Below are positions 33,542 through 41,941 of a stretch of DNA of 64,000 nt, one piece after another (within the stretch, counting starts at the first letter, position 1; every line of letters starts with the position of its first letter). The translations under genes were made by a program, and so were the position numbers. Below the pieces are notes generated by a model. That model saw only the letters and a program-made list of their open reading frames with translations. It had not been told where the DNA came from and ran no database searches. This DNA is from Christiangramia salexigens (lineage in GTDB: Bacteria; Bacteroidota; Bacteroidia; Flavobacteriales; Flavobacteriaceae): positions 1,088,501 through 1,152,500 of the forward strand of contig NZ_CP018153.1 in NCBI RefSeq assembly GCF_001889005.1, in the 5' to 3' direction.

Positions 33542-34384
33542 ATGATCAGAAAATTACCATTAATTCTATTATTCATATTTACTTCATTACAGGCACAGGA
33601 AAAAATTAAAGGCAGCCGAAATGTGACCACAGAACAGTATGAGCTAGATGCCTTCCACTCTATAGAAGTCTACGGAGAATTTGAAGTAGGGATCTTAAGA
33701 GGAAGCAGGCCATTGATCGAGATCGAAGCCGATGATAACCTTCATAATCTTATTCAATCTGAAGTTAACAATGGGGTTCTTCACATTAAACCTCTTAAGG
33801 ATTTTAACCGTACCAAATCCCAAAAGATACGTATCACCTTTGCTGACACCCTGAAAAGAATCAAGGTTTCAGACAAGGTAGAACTGGAAAGCCTTCAGGA
33901 TCTATTTGTTAAGAACTTCCAATTGGAGACCAGGAATGATTCAAAAGTTAAACTTAAGATCACGGCAGATACGCTGGATCTTACCAATAACGATAATTCG
34001 AAGATCGAAATGAACTTAAAGGCTGAAAAGGTGATCTGGCAGCTAAATCAGTCTTCAGATATTAAAGCATTAGTTCAGGCTCCTATTTTTAATGTTGACA
34101 TCTACGAAAAAGCATCCGCTAAGGTAGAAGGCGAAACTGATGAACTTGACCTGAGGTCGGATCAATCGGCTAAATTTGACGGTGAGGAATTAGCTTCAAT
34201 ACGAGCAATTGTGCTTTCTCAGGGCAATTCCAAAAATAAGGTCAATGTTGCTGAAGTTCTAGAGTTAACCGCAAAGGGAAACAGTGAAACAGAGGTCTAT
34301 AATAATCCGGAAGTAAAACTTATTGAATTTACCGACAAGGCGGTAATCTCAAAAAAAGAATTCGGTCGCGGTATATTTAATTAG
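33542..34384 (+). CDS. Secreted GIN-domain (DUF2807) protein
   Basis: 280 residues with a signal peptide (LPLILLFIFTSLQAQE). Mature part is a right-handed beta-structure typical of the head-GIN domain: KGSRNVTTEQYELDAFHSIE, FEVGILRGSRPLIEIEADDN and repeated TLDLTNNDNSKIEMNL / DELDLRSDQSAKFDG turns. These proteins are exported and of unknown function, common beside PspC genes in Bacteroidota; the external part of the PspC protein may share the fold. Confidence 0.85.
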   Translation: MIRKLPLILLFIFTSLQAQEKIKGSRNVTTEQYELDAFHSIEVYGEFEVGILRGSRPLIEIEADDNLHNLIQSEVNNGVLHIKPLKDFNRTKSQKIRITFADTLKRIKVSDKVELESLQDLFVKNFQLETRNDSKVKLKITADTLDLTNNDNSKIEMNLKAEKVIWQLNQSSDIKALVQAPIFNVDIYEKASAKVEGETDELDLRSDQSAKFDGEELASIRAIVLSQGNSKNKVNVAEVLELTAKGNSETEVYNNPEVKLIEFTDKAVISKKEFGRGIFN

Positions 34385-34470
34385 ACCTTTGAAAAGCTAA
34401 AATTTTCAGAAAGCTGAAATGAATTATTAGCTAATGAATTAGCTTTACATCATATATTAAATTAAATATC

Positions 34471-34758
34471 ATGAAATATTTATTTAAATCTAGTTTGATG
34501 ATTCTTGCCTTGTCAATGTTCTTTATTTCTTGTAGAAATGAAAACAACAAGGAAGAAAAAAGCGAAGTTCAGCAGTTAATGGACGATCCAGATGCTGAAG
34601 TAAAAGTGAAAGAGAATAAGATCAAGATCGAAACCGATGAGAAAGAGATCAAGATCAAAAAAGAGGACGGAGAATACAAGAAGAAAGTGGAAACCGAAAA
34701 TGGTGAATCCAAAGTAAAGATCGACGATGGAGAATACAAGAAGAAAGTCGATAACTAA
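34471..34758 (+). CDS. Small charged repeat lipoprotein
   Basis: 95 residues: lipoprotein signal (LALSMFFISC, Cys21), then an extremely Lys/Glu-rich tail with the octapeptide DGEYKKKV twice and related KVK/KIK strands (EVKVKENKIKIETDEKEIKI). The repeats would give short amphipathic beta-strands, much like one arm of a beta-helix. No known domain. It is monocistronic with its own terminator. An abundant lipoprotein with structural role is possible, but this is conjecture. Confidence 0.75.
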   Translation: MKYLFKSSLMILALSMFFISCRNENNKEEKSEVQQLMDDPDAEVKVKENKIKIETDEKEIKIKKEDGEYKKKVETENGESKVKIDDGEYKKKVDN

Positions 34759-34770
34759 TCTCTAAAAACA

Positions 34771-34800
34771 AAAAAGTCCCGCAATTGCGGGACTTTTTTT
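34771..34800. terminator. Bidirectional terminator before trxB
   Basis: Perfect inverted repeat AAAAAGTCCCGC / GCGGGACTTTTT around AATT, T-tracts on both strands; serves the lipoprotein gene and the convergent trxB. Confidence 0.9.
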
Positions 34801-34815
34801 ATGTTATAGCTTTAA

Positions 34816-35808
34816 TTAGGCCTTAGCTTCGTTTGTTTCGGCTTCTACTTCCTCTTCGTGACTTTCCACCTGCGCAAGGTATCTTTCTGCATCCAGTGCA
34901 GCCATACATCCTGTTCCTGCAGCCGTCACAGCCTGACGATATTCTTTATCCTGAACATCTCCTGATGCAAATACACCCGGAATATTGGTCTTGGTAGATT
35001 TACCTTTTGTGATAAGGTAACCTGTATCGTCCATATCTAATTGTCCTTTAAATATATCGGTATTAGGCTTATGCCCTATGGCTACGAAAAATCCGGTAAT
35101 ATCTATCTCTTCTTTTTCACCGGTCACATTATTAACCATGCGCAAACCTTCAACAACCTGTTCTCCAAGGATCTCATCCACTTCTGTATTATATCTAAGG
35201 TCGATGTTCTTCGTGTTGGTCACACGGTGTTGCATAGCCTTAGAGGCCTTCATATGGTCTTTACGAACCAACATGGTAACTTTATTACAAATATTTGCAA
35301 GATAAGTAGCCTCTTCTGCCGCGGTATCTCCACCTCCTACTATTGCTACATCCTGGCCTTTGTAGAAAAATCCGTCGCAAACCGCACAAGCAGAAACTCC
35401 ACCTCCGCGAAGACGCTGTTCACTAGGTAATCCAAGATATTTAGCGGTAGCTCCTGTAGAAATAATTACAGTTTCGGCCTCCACCCATTTAGCATTATCT
35501 ACGCATGCCTTATGGATACCTCCGTTTTCTTTCGCAAACTGCACTTCAGTGATCATTCCTATCCTAACCTGAGTACCAAATCTCTCAGCCTGCTGCTGCA
35601 GATCCATCATCATTTTTGGACCATCGATCCCCTCAGGGTATCCCGGAAAATTATCCACTTCGGTAGTTGTAGTTAACTGTCCTCCCGGTTCCATTCCTGT
35701 ATACATCACAGGTTTAAGATCTGCACGAGATGCATAAATTGCAGCCGTATAACCTGCAGGGCCGGAGCCTATGATCAGACATTTTATTCTCTCTATATTT
35801 TCACTCAT
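34816..35808 (-). CDS. trxB: Thioredoxin-disulfide reductase
   Basis: 330 residues. FAD motif CLIIGSGPAGYTAAIYASR (10-28), redox-active CAVCDG (Cys141, Cys144), NADPH motif VAIVGGGDTAAEEATYL, and the FASGDVQD-type FAD tail followed by AVTAAGTGCMAALDAERYL. It reduces thioredoxin with NADPH in the cytosol. The C-terminal tail (VESHEEEVEAETNEAKA) is an acidic addition beyond the usual family end. Confidence 0.96.
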   Translation of the reverse strand: MSENIERIKCLIIGSGPAGYTAAIYASRADLKPVMYTGMEPGGQLTTTTEVDNFPGYPEGIDGPKMMMDLQQQAERFGTQVRIGMITEVQFAKENGGIHKACVDNAKWVEAETVIISTGATAKYLGLPSEQRLRGGGVSACAVCDGFFYKGQDVAIVGGGDTAAEEATYLANICNKVTMLVRKDHMKASKAMQHRVTNTKNIDLRYNTEVDEILGEQVVEGLRMVNNVTGEKEEIDITGFFVAIGHKPNTDIFKGQLDMDDTGYLITKGKSTKTNIPGVFASGDVQDKEYRQAVTAAGTGCMAALDAERYLAQVESHEEEVEAETNEAKA

Positions 35809-35932
35809 TTTGTCTTATTTTATACTGGTATAAAAGTAGGTTGTTTATATAAAAACTTACACTTATTGTTATTAAGATCCCTTATTTGTTAATAAGCCCA
35901 TAAAATATGGCATTAAACTGCTTGGGTTTCAG

Positions 35933-35940
35933 CAAATTTA
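35933..35940 (-). promoter_or_regulatory. Possible -7 box of trxB
   Basis: TAAATTTG on the minus strand, 124 nt upstream of trxB and 12 bases from the divergent -7 box of the TRIC gene. Confidence 0.35.
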
Positions 35941-35951
35941 AAAGATAAAAT

Positions 35952-35959
35952 TACCTTTG
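35952..35959 (+). promoter_or_regulatory. -7 box of the TRIC gene (possibly leaderless)
   Basis: TACCTTTG matches TAnnTTTG; the ATG at 35966 begins only six bases after it, so the transcript would start at or within about two bases of the start codon. Confidence 0.5.
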
Positions 35960-35965
35960 CCAAGT

Positions 35966-36589
35966 ATGGATTTGAGTTTATTCCACATACTGGAAATTCT
36001 GGGAACCATAGCCTTTGCTATTTCCGGAGCCCTATCTGCGATGAACCGAAGACTAGATCTTTTCGGCATATTTATCATTGCTTTTGTTACATCTATTGGG
36101 GGTGGGACCTTAAGGGATGTGCTTATGGGAAACACGCCGGTGACCTGGATGGAAAATATAATTTATATCTATTTGATCGGTATCGTTACCACTATTGCAA
36201 TCATTTTTAGGAATAAGCTTTATATTTTTAAAAAATCCCTCTTCCTTTTTGATACTATCGGTCTCGGAGTCTTTACCATTACCGGGGTTGAAGTTGGTGT
36301 TCAGAATGACCTGAACCCAATCATTTCCGTAGCCCTTGGAGCCATGACGGGGACTTTTGGAGGGGTTATACGTGATATTCTTTGTAATGAGATCCCTGTG
36401 ATCTTCCGAAAAGAGGTGATATATGCCACTGCCTGTCTTATTGGAGGTGTAGCCTTTGTTATCCTGGACCGCTTAGGTGTAAAACTGGATATTATTTATA
36501 TCACGACATCTATGACCGTTATTCTGATAAGACTGGTTGCCGTTAAATACCAGATCTCCCTGCCAACATTCTACCTGATTAGGAAATAG
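35966..36589 (+). CDS. Trimeric intracellular cation (TRIC/UPF0126) channel family protein
   Basis: 207 residues from ATG 35966 (MDLSLFHILEILGTIAFAIS); an upstream in-frame TTG at 35957 lies inside the promoter and is rejected. Two repeats of three helices each carry the family motifs: SIGGGTLRDVLMG and GAMTGTFGGVIRDILCNEIP, with TxGGxxRD in both. Prokaryotic TRIC proteins are K+/Na+-permeable channels, or in some cases (YicG-like) linked to glycine uptake. Located in the inner membrane; monocistronic. Confidence 0.9.
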   Translation: MDLSLFHILEILGTIAFAISGALSAMNRRLDLFGIFIIAFVTSIGGGTLRDVLMGNTPVTWMENIIYIYLIGIVTTIAIIFRNKLYIFKKSLFLFDTIGLGVFTITGVEVGVQNDLNPIISVALGAMTGTFGGVIRDILCNEIPVIFRKEVIYATACLIGGVAFVILDRLGVKLDIIYITTSMTVILIRLVAVKYQISLPTFYLIRK

Positions 36590-36666
36590 CAGATAACCGG
36601 CATGGTTATAATTATACGTTACTGACTTTCAATACTTTCAGTATATTTATACAAACTTGTGAAGTA

Positions 36667-37371
36667 TTGAAAGATCCCGGTAACATAATCATCATTCAGG
36701 AAAATATGGCTTCTGCTGCAAAACTGTCACTGCAGTTGATCGATATAGGGTATACCATAACAGGAATATTTAGCAGGCCTAAAGAAGCTATTAGCTTTTT
36801 AGAACAGGACATACCCGATTATATTCTGATAGAAAACCGGCTTAAAAATAAGTTTTCAAAACAAAATATATCACAAATATGCTCGGCGGCAATTCTTTAT
36901 TTTGATACAGAACATATAGATCCTGTTAATCTTTTTGGTGAGTTAAGGACCGGGCCAAAAAAAGACATCCTGAAGTTTAAAAATGAACTTCAAAAGACCT
37001 ATAAAAAACTCCTCCGTAGAGCCCGTAAAGACAAGAACAATATTCCACCCCCGTATTTAAATGACCGTGTATTCGTTAGGCATGGTAACAGAATGGTAAG
37101 AATAAGCCTGTCTGATATTCACTTTATCGAAGCCAATAGAAATTATTGCAAGGTTTTCACCGGGGACAAACAATTCATATTGGTAGGCACATTGAAGGAC
37201 ATGGAAGAAAAATTGAAAGAACAGGTTTTTTTAAGAATTCACAGGTCTTATATCGTAAATCTGGCTCATATAGATGAAATTGCCTGCGATCATGTAGTAA
37301 TATGCAAACGCAGTCTTCCCCTGGCCAAGAATATGCGTTCTAAACTCTTTGCTCACCTTCAGGTTATCTAA
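36667..37371 (+). CDS. LytTR DNA-binding protein with degenerate receiver
   Basis: 234 residues from TTG 36667 (an in-frame ATG at 36706 would cut the first beta-strand). The N-terminal part resembles a receiver: NIIIIQENMASAAKLSLQLI, PDYILIENRL. The acidic pocket (usually Asp/Glu pair) reads QEN and the phospho-acceptor Asp is replaced by Glu56; the later part is shortened. The LytTR domain covers about 130-232 (VFVRHGNRMVRISLSDIHFI, FLRIHRSYIVNLAHID). It should bind DNA without phosphorylation. No kinase gene is adjacent. Downstream bases 37372-37528 hold no gene. Confidence 0.85.
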   Translation: MKDPGNIIIIQENMASAAKLSLQLIDIGYTITGIFSRPKEAISFLEQDIPDYILIENRLKNKFSKQNISQICSAAILYFDTEHIDPVNLFGELRTGPKKDILKFKNELQKTYKKLLRRARKDKNNIPPPYLNDRVFVRHGNRMVRISLSDIHFIEANRNYCKVFTGDKQFILVGTLKDMEEKLKEQVFLRIHRSYIVNLAHIDEIACDHVVICKRSLPLAKNMRSKLFAHLQVI

Positions 37372-37528
37372 GATATTTTTTTTCCGAACGATCTCGGGTT
37401 TTCGAAATCTATTCCTGATAATTTTTTGACTACTCCTGAAAAGTAATTGGCATTCTCCGTCCTAAATGTTTCTTAGCGATTTAATCAAATGTCTAATTTT
37501 TCAGGTCTAACCATTAAATGATCAACCA

Positions 37529-38293
37529 ATGAAAACTACAAATCAAATTATGGCTGTTCTGGCCTTGTTATTATTTTTAAATTTCAATTTAAACGCACAA
37601 GAGGACCGCTATCAGCTTTATGTTGTCCATGAAGATCGCGTAAAGGATGGAATGATAGAAAAGCATATGGAGGCAGATAAAGCCTTACTTAAGGCAGCAA
37701 AGCAAAATGAGATGAAAGACTTTTCCTGGATAAGCTTTCAGTCTGATGATAACCGGATGTTGTACTTATCTCCTATTGAAAATTTTGCTGAATTAGATCA
37801 TAATCCGTTTAAGGACCTGGAGGACAAAATTGGAGAGGAAGAAATGGATAAACTATTGGAGGCCTTCAGCAATACCTATTCTGAACATGGTGACTATGTC
37901 CTTATTTTAGATAAAGAGCTTTCGTATATGCCAGAAGGTATAACACAAACACCACAAGGCGAGGATTACAGACAACTTGATTTTTATCATATTCCACCAG
38001 GAAAGGATGATAAAGCTGAAGAATTGGCAAGATCTGTAAAGGACCTTTATAGTAAAAAAGGCTCCAAATTAAATTACCGTCTTTACAAAAGTAGCTTTGG
38101 TGTAATGGGCAACTATTATATGGTTGCAATGTCGGCTAAAAGTGCTGATGAATTAGCGAAACTTCGAAATGAGAACGATAATCTAGTAGGAGATGAAGGA
38201 AAAAAACTTATGGAGGAAATCCAAAAAACCGTTTCCAAAATAGAAACACTTACAGGAAAAATAAGACCTGATCTATCTTATATGAATAATTAA
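37529..38293 (+). CDS. Secreted protein with two ferredoxin-like alpha/beta repeats
   Basis: 254 residues with signal peptide (MAVLALLLFLNFNLNAQ). The mature protein has two similar halves: YQLYVVHEDRVKDGMIEKHM ... SWISFQSDDNRMLYLSPI (about 27-95) and RQLDFYHIPPGKDDKAEELA ... KLNYRLYKSSFGVMGNYYMV (about 145-200). Each has the strand-helix-strand-strand pattern of dimeric alpha/beta barrels (NIPSNAP/Dabb type). No catalytic residue stands out. Unrecognised function; monocistronic. Confidence 0.65.
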   Translation: MKTTNQIMAVLALLLFLNFNLNAQEDRYQLYVVHEDRVKDGMIEKHMEADKALLKAAKQNEMKDFSWISFQSDDNRMLYLSPIENFAELDHNPFKDLEDKIGEEEMDKLLEAFSNTYSEHGDYVLILDKELSYMPEGITQTPQGEDYRQLDFYHIPPGKDDKAEELARSVKDLYSKKGSKLNYRLYKSSFGVMGNYYMVAMSAKSADELAKLRNENDNLVGDEGKKLMEEIQKTVSKIETLTGKIRPDLSYMNN

Positions 38294-38336
38294 GACAGAG
38301 CAGGCCTTTAAATAACTTTATAATATGTTAGCCGAA

Positions 38337-38750
38337 CTAATGAGGTAGTTTATCTCTAAGAAGTCCGTACACATAGGTTCCAAGAATAGCAGCTAAAAAG
38401 ACTACTATTACAGAGACATAACCGGCACCGATCAACGTATAGATCGGTCCGGGACATGCTCCTGCAAGTCCCCATCCAAGACCAAAAATGATTCCTCCGT
38501 ACATATAACGGCTAAAGCTCTTTTCTTTCGGAACAAAATTGATGTTCTCTCCATTGATATCTTTAATACCCTTTCGTTTGATCAATTGCACACCCAATAT
38601 ACCTAATACCAGGGCCGATCCAATGATCCCATACATATGGAAAGAAGCAAACTGGAACATCTCATAGATCCTGAACCAGCTGGCTGCTTCAGATTTAAAC
38701 ATTACGATTCCGAAAAATATACCTATAAATAAATATCCTAATACTTTCAT
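38337..38750 (-). CDS. YeeE/YedE-family (DUF6691) sulfur transporter half
   Basis: 137 residues with four membrane helices. The signature GGIIFGLGWGLAGACPGPIY contains the conserved Cys that in YeeE/YedE (TsuA) channels relays thiosulfate or sulfane sulfur. It is the C-terminal half-transporter; the partner half is encoded three bases upstream. Together they would import thiosulfate or persulfide-type sulfur. The operon has an upstream palindromic operator (39361-39376) shared with other sulfur genes in the window. Confidence 0.87.
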   Translation of the reverse strand: MKVLGYLFIGIFFGIVMFKSEAASWFRIYEMFQFASFHMYGIIGSALVLGILGVQLIKRKGIKDINGENINFVPKEKSFSRYMYGGIIFGLGWGLAGACPGPIYTLIGAGYVSVIVVFLAAILGTYVYGLLRDKLPH

Positions 38751-38753
38751 TTT

Positions 38754-39311
38754 CTAAAATATTAATGGGAATAACAGGTGAACCATGATCAATCCACCAA
38801 TAAAAAATCCAATTACACTAATAAGAGAAGGCAACTGTAAATTGCTCAAGCCTGAGATCGCATGCCCGGAGGTACAACCTCCCGCCCATCTTGCTCCAAA
38901 TCCAATTAGAAATCCTCCAATGATCAAGATGCTCAAGGATTTAAAGTTGGTCAAAGCTTCCAGACTATATAACTCATCAGGCAAATATACACTACCTGTA
39001 CTCTCAAATCCCAGATTTTGCAAGGTGTTAACCGTATCGGGATTTATTATTACGGCAGGATCTTCGGTAAGGAAATTCATTCCTATAAAACCACCTATTG
39101 CAGCTCCGAGGATCACAACAAGATTCCATTTTTGTGCACGCCAGTTAAAATCGAAGAACGAAGCTTGCTTATCTGCACCGCAAATAGTACAAAAAGTTCT
39201 AAGATTAGATGACATACCAAATTGCTTCCCCATGAATAACAGAAGAAACATTATAAGCGCAATTAGAGGCCCGGCAACATACCAGGGCCAGGGCTGTAGA
39301 ATAAGTTCCAT
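38754..39311 (-). CDS. YeeE/YedE-family sulfur transporter half
   Basis: 185 residues; hydrophobic helices with the YeeE signature FLIGFGARWAGGCTSGHAISG including the conserved Cys, plus a further Cys pair in FCTICGADK near residue 40. In this split form two proteins make one channel-like unit. The paired gene follows after three bases. Usual partners in Bacteroidota are MBL-rhodanese proteins and Crp/Fnr regulators, both present in this window (44172 and 57077). Expression is probably activated from the -41.5 palindrome. Confidence 0.88.
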   Translation of the reverse strand: MELILQPWPWYVAGPLIALIMFLLLFMGKQFGMSSNLRTFCTICGADKQASFFDFNWRAQKWNLVVILGAAIGGFIGMNFLTEDPAVIINPDTVNTLQNLGFESTGSVYLPDELYSLEALTNFKSLSILIIGGFLIGFGARWAGGCTSGHAISGLSNLQLPSLISVIGFFIGGLIMVHLLFPLIF

Positions 39312-39331
39312 AACTTGTTTTTTATTTTCTG

Positions 39332-39376
39332 CAAATTAAAGAGAATTAAAGCTTGTGAGCTGTAACATTAGTTACA
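39332..39376 (-). promoter_or_regulatory. Crp/Fnr-type operator and promoter of the YeeE operon
   Basis: Perfect palindrome TGTAAC-ATTA-GTTACA at 39361-39376. A -7-like box TTAATTTG occupies 39332-39339 (one mismatch). The palindrome centre is 36.5 bases from the last base of the box, i.e. near -41.5, a class-II activator position. The other three copies show the same spacing. Confidence 0.72.
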
Positions 39377-39387
39377 ATTGCTAAGAC

Positions 39388-40299
39388 TTAAGAATTCTTC
39401 TTTTCACAATAATTTTCTATGTTTTGTAGCACTTTTTGAGAAAGTCTTACAAGGGTTTGTTCAGACCATCCTGCACCAGCATCGTATGAGATAAGCCTCT
39501 CCAGTTCCAAGGATTCTGAATCCAGAGATTTTCTACCGTCACCGTCTAATATGGCATAATTAGCCTCATTCTTCATCCAGTTATAAAATGCTTTCTCAGA
39601 AAAAGGTAGTCCCAGAGAGGTATTAATAATGATTTTGGAGTTACCCAAAACCCCAAATTCTTTTTCTTCAAGGAGCTTTACATTACGTGGCACATGAAAT
39701 GAGATAATATCACTGGATCGTAACAAATCCTTCAGGGATTTGTATTCAATACCTTTTTGCTCCCATTCAGGTTTTCTGGTCCTGCTATAGTACGAGACCT
39801 CAGCCCCAAGTGCCAGGAGGGCTTTAGCCAGCAGCTGACCTGTTACTCCAAAACCGATTATACCTACCTTAGAGCTACCCAGTTCTACCGGCATTTCCTT
39901 CCATTGATGGGATTTATATCCATTTAAAAGCTGGATAAGTTCAGAAATAATGAATTCAGTCACTCCGGGATCGCCATAATCCTTAATTCCGGTGACTGTG
40001 ATACCTTTATTTCGGGCATGCTTTACATCTACATTTGCAGATTCATCGTCGAACAGACTACAAGCCATACCAATATATTCCAGGTTAGAGCAGGCATCGA
40101 TGACCTCAGCATCGATCTCTGTTCTCCACGACACGATGATAGCCTGAGCTTCCCCTATTCTTTCTATTATTTGCTGATTGCTTTCGGGAGTATCGGTATA
40201 AACCTCTACCTCATTTTCACTTAATTCCTTCAGACCTTGGATCGCTTCATCGTTCAGCTTGGTATTATCAACACATACGATCTGGTTGAATTTCTTCAT
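39388..40299 (-). CDS. D-2-hydroxyacid dehydrogenase-like protein lacking catalytic residues
   Basis: 303 residues with the fold of the D-2-hydroxyacid dehydrogenase family, including a Rossmann motif VGIIGFGVTGQLLAKALLALG (residues 145-165, split here for length: GFGVTG at 149-154). The conserved NTARG segment, which supplies the catalytic Arg, reads NTSLG (226-230) with Leu229, and the PHxAG motif with the catalytic His reads YDAGAG (272-277). NAD binding may remain but reduction is unlikely. It stands alone between the YeeE and carboxylase operons. It may act as a sensor or a corepressor-like protein, which is speculation. Confidence 0.75.
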   Translation of the reverse strand: MKKFNQIVCVDNTKLNDEAIQGLKELSENEVEVYTDTPESNQQIIERIGEAQAIIVSWRTEIDAEVIDACSNLEYIGMACSLFDDESANVDVKHARNKGITVTGIKDYGDPGVTEFIISELIQLLNGYKSHQWKEMPVELGSSKVGIIGFGVTGQLLAKALLALGAEVSYYSRTRKPEWEQKGIEYKSLKDLLRSSDIISFHVPRNVKLLEEKEFGVLGNSKIIINTSLGLPFSEKAFYNWMKNEANYAILDGDGRKSLDSESLELERLISYDAGAGWSEQTLVRLSQKVLQNIENYCEKKNS

Positions 40300-40364
40300 A
40301 TATCAGAAGGGTTTAATTATTTCAATACTTTAATTAACAAAAATTCGGGGAAGACCTCTATTTT

Positions 40365-41906
40365 TTATAGAGGAATATTCCCGTGTTTTCTGTTAGGTCT
40401 TAGTACCGATTTGTTTTCAAGCGCACTGAAGGCTTTGATCAACTTCCTTCGGGTATCTTTTGGCATGATCACTTCGTCAATAAATCCCCGTTGAGCAGCT
40501 TCAAACGGAGTTGCAAATTTTTCTGCATATTCCGCTTCTTTTTCGGCAAGCTTCTGCTCAGGATCGTCAGATTCTTTGATCTCTTTTCTGAATATGATCT
40601 CTGAGGCTCCTTTTGCACCCATCACAGCGATCTCGGCCGTAGGCCATGCAAAGTTCAGATCTGCGCCAATATGTTTTGAGTTCATCACATCATAAGCACC
40701 TCCATAGGCTTTTCTTGTAATTACAGTCACTTTTGGAACTGTAGCTTCACTCAAGGCGTAAAGAAGTTTTGCTCCATGAAGAATAATTCCATTCCATTCC
40801 TGATCTGTACCGGGTAAGAATCCTGGTACATCTACGAGCACGAGCAGTGGAATATTAAAGCAGTCACAGAATCTCGTGAAACGTGCCGCTTTTTTAGAAG
40901 AGTCCACATCCAGCACACCCGCAAGGCTCATAGGTTGATTGGCAACTATACCAACGCTTCTACCTCCTATTCGTGCAAAACCAACTATAATATTATCAGC
41001 ATAGTTCTTATGAATTTCAAAGAAGCTATCCTCATCTATGATTCCCTGTATCACCTCATGCATATCATAAGGCTTATTGGAACTATCGGGTACAATGTTT
41101 TCCAGGACTTCCCTATGCTCATCTCCCAATTCGAATTCCAGCTTATCTGGCGCAGATCTGTTATTCTGCGGCATATAGCTTATAAGTTGTTTGATATTTT
41201 CAAGGCATACGATATCATTGGAACAGGTAAGGTGTGTCACTCCAGATTTTGTGGAATGTGTACTTGCTCCACCAAGCTCTTCGGAAGTTACATTTTCATT
41301 GGTCACCGTTTTTACCACATTGGGCCCAGTAACGAACATATATGAAGTATCCTCCACCATAAGAGTGAAATCTGTCATCGCCGGTGAGTATACTGCACCA
41401 CCAGCACATGGCCCCATGATCGCAGAGATCTGAGGAATTACTCCTGATGCTTTCACATTTCGGTGAAAAATATCGGCATAACCTCCCAGGGATTTTACGC
41501 CTTCCTGAATTCGGGCTCCACCGGAATCGTTAAGTCCGATTATAGGTGCTCCAACTTTTACCGCCATGTCCATGATCTTACAGATCTTTTCGGCATGGGT
41601 TTCTGATAGTGAACCACCGAACACGGTAAAATCCTGAGCAAAAACATACACAAGACGGCCATTTATAGTTCCGTAACCAGTAACCACTCCATCACCATAG
41701 TACTTTTGTTTGTCCATACCAAAATCGGTGGTACGGTGGGTCACAAGAATTCCTATTTCTTCGAATGAGTTTTCATCGAGCAGATAATCGACCCTTTCTC
41801 TGGCGGTCAATTTCTTCTTTTCGTGTTGTTTGGCTATTCGTTTTTCGCCTCCACCCTTGTGAGCTTCAGCAATTTTTTCTTTTAATTTATCGAGATTCTG
41901 GCTCAT
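40365..41906 (-). CDS. Acyl-CoA carboxylase carboxyltransferase subunit (propionyl-CoA carboxylase beta type)
   Basis: 513 residues, two crotonase-like halves. Motifs: [54 protein letters not shown], then [19 protein letters not shown] and the terminal RRKLIKAF...RKHGNIPL. It transfers carboxyl from carboxybiotin to propionyl-CoA (probably) giving methylmalonyl-CoA. The three-gene operon also encodes biotin carboxylase and BCCP, so the complex is complete. Acetyl-CoA as substrate cannot be excluded. Confidence 0.9.
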   Translation of the reverse strand: MSQNLDKLKEKIAEAHKGGGEKRIAKQHEKKKLTARERVDYLLDENSFEEIGILVTHRTTDFGMDKQKYYGDGVVTGYGTINGRLVYVFAQDFTVFGGSLSETHAEKICKIMDMAVKVGAPIIGLNDSGGARIQEGVKSLGGYADIFHRNVKASGVIPQISAIMGPCAGGAVYSPAMTDFTLMVEDTSYMFVTGPNVVKTVTNENVTSEELGGASTHSTKSGVTHLTCSNDIVCLENIKQLISYMPQNNRSAPDKLEFELGDEHREVLENIVPDSSNKPYDMHEVIQGIIDEDSFFEIHKNYADNIIVGFARIGGRSVGIVANQPMSLAGVLDVDSSKKAARFTRFCDCFNIPLLVLVDVPGFLPGTDQEWNGIILHGAKLLYALSEATVPKVTVITRKAYGGAYDVMNSKHIGADLNFAWPTAEIAVMGAKGASEIIFRKEIKESDDPEQKLAEKEAEYAEKFATPFEAAQRGFIDEVIMPKDTRRKLIKAFSALENKSVLRPNRKHGNIPL

Positions 41907-41941
41907 GTCCTGACTTCTGAATTTAATTTATCAATCTGATT

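Noticed and set aside
36080..36090. GTTACA half-site within the TRIC gene
   Set aside because: No second half-site at the right distance and no -7 box at the fixed spacing; chance match in coding DNA.
36590..36666. ACTTTCA repeats upstream of the degenerate LytTR gene
   Set aside because: Two short repeats, but not the ACxGTTxAG sequence or 21-base periodicity; considered chance.
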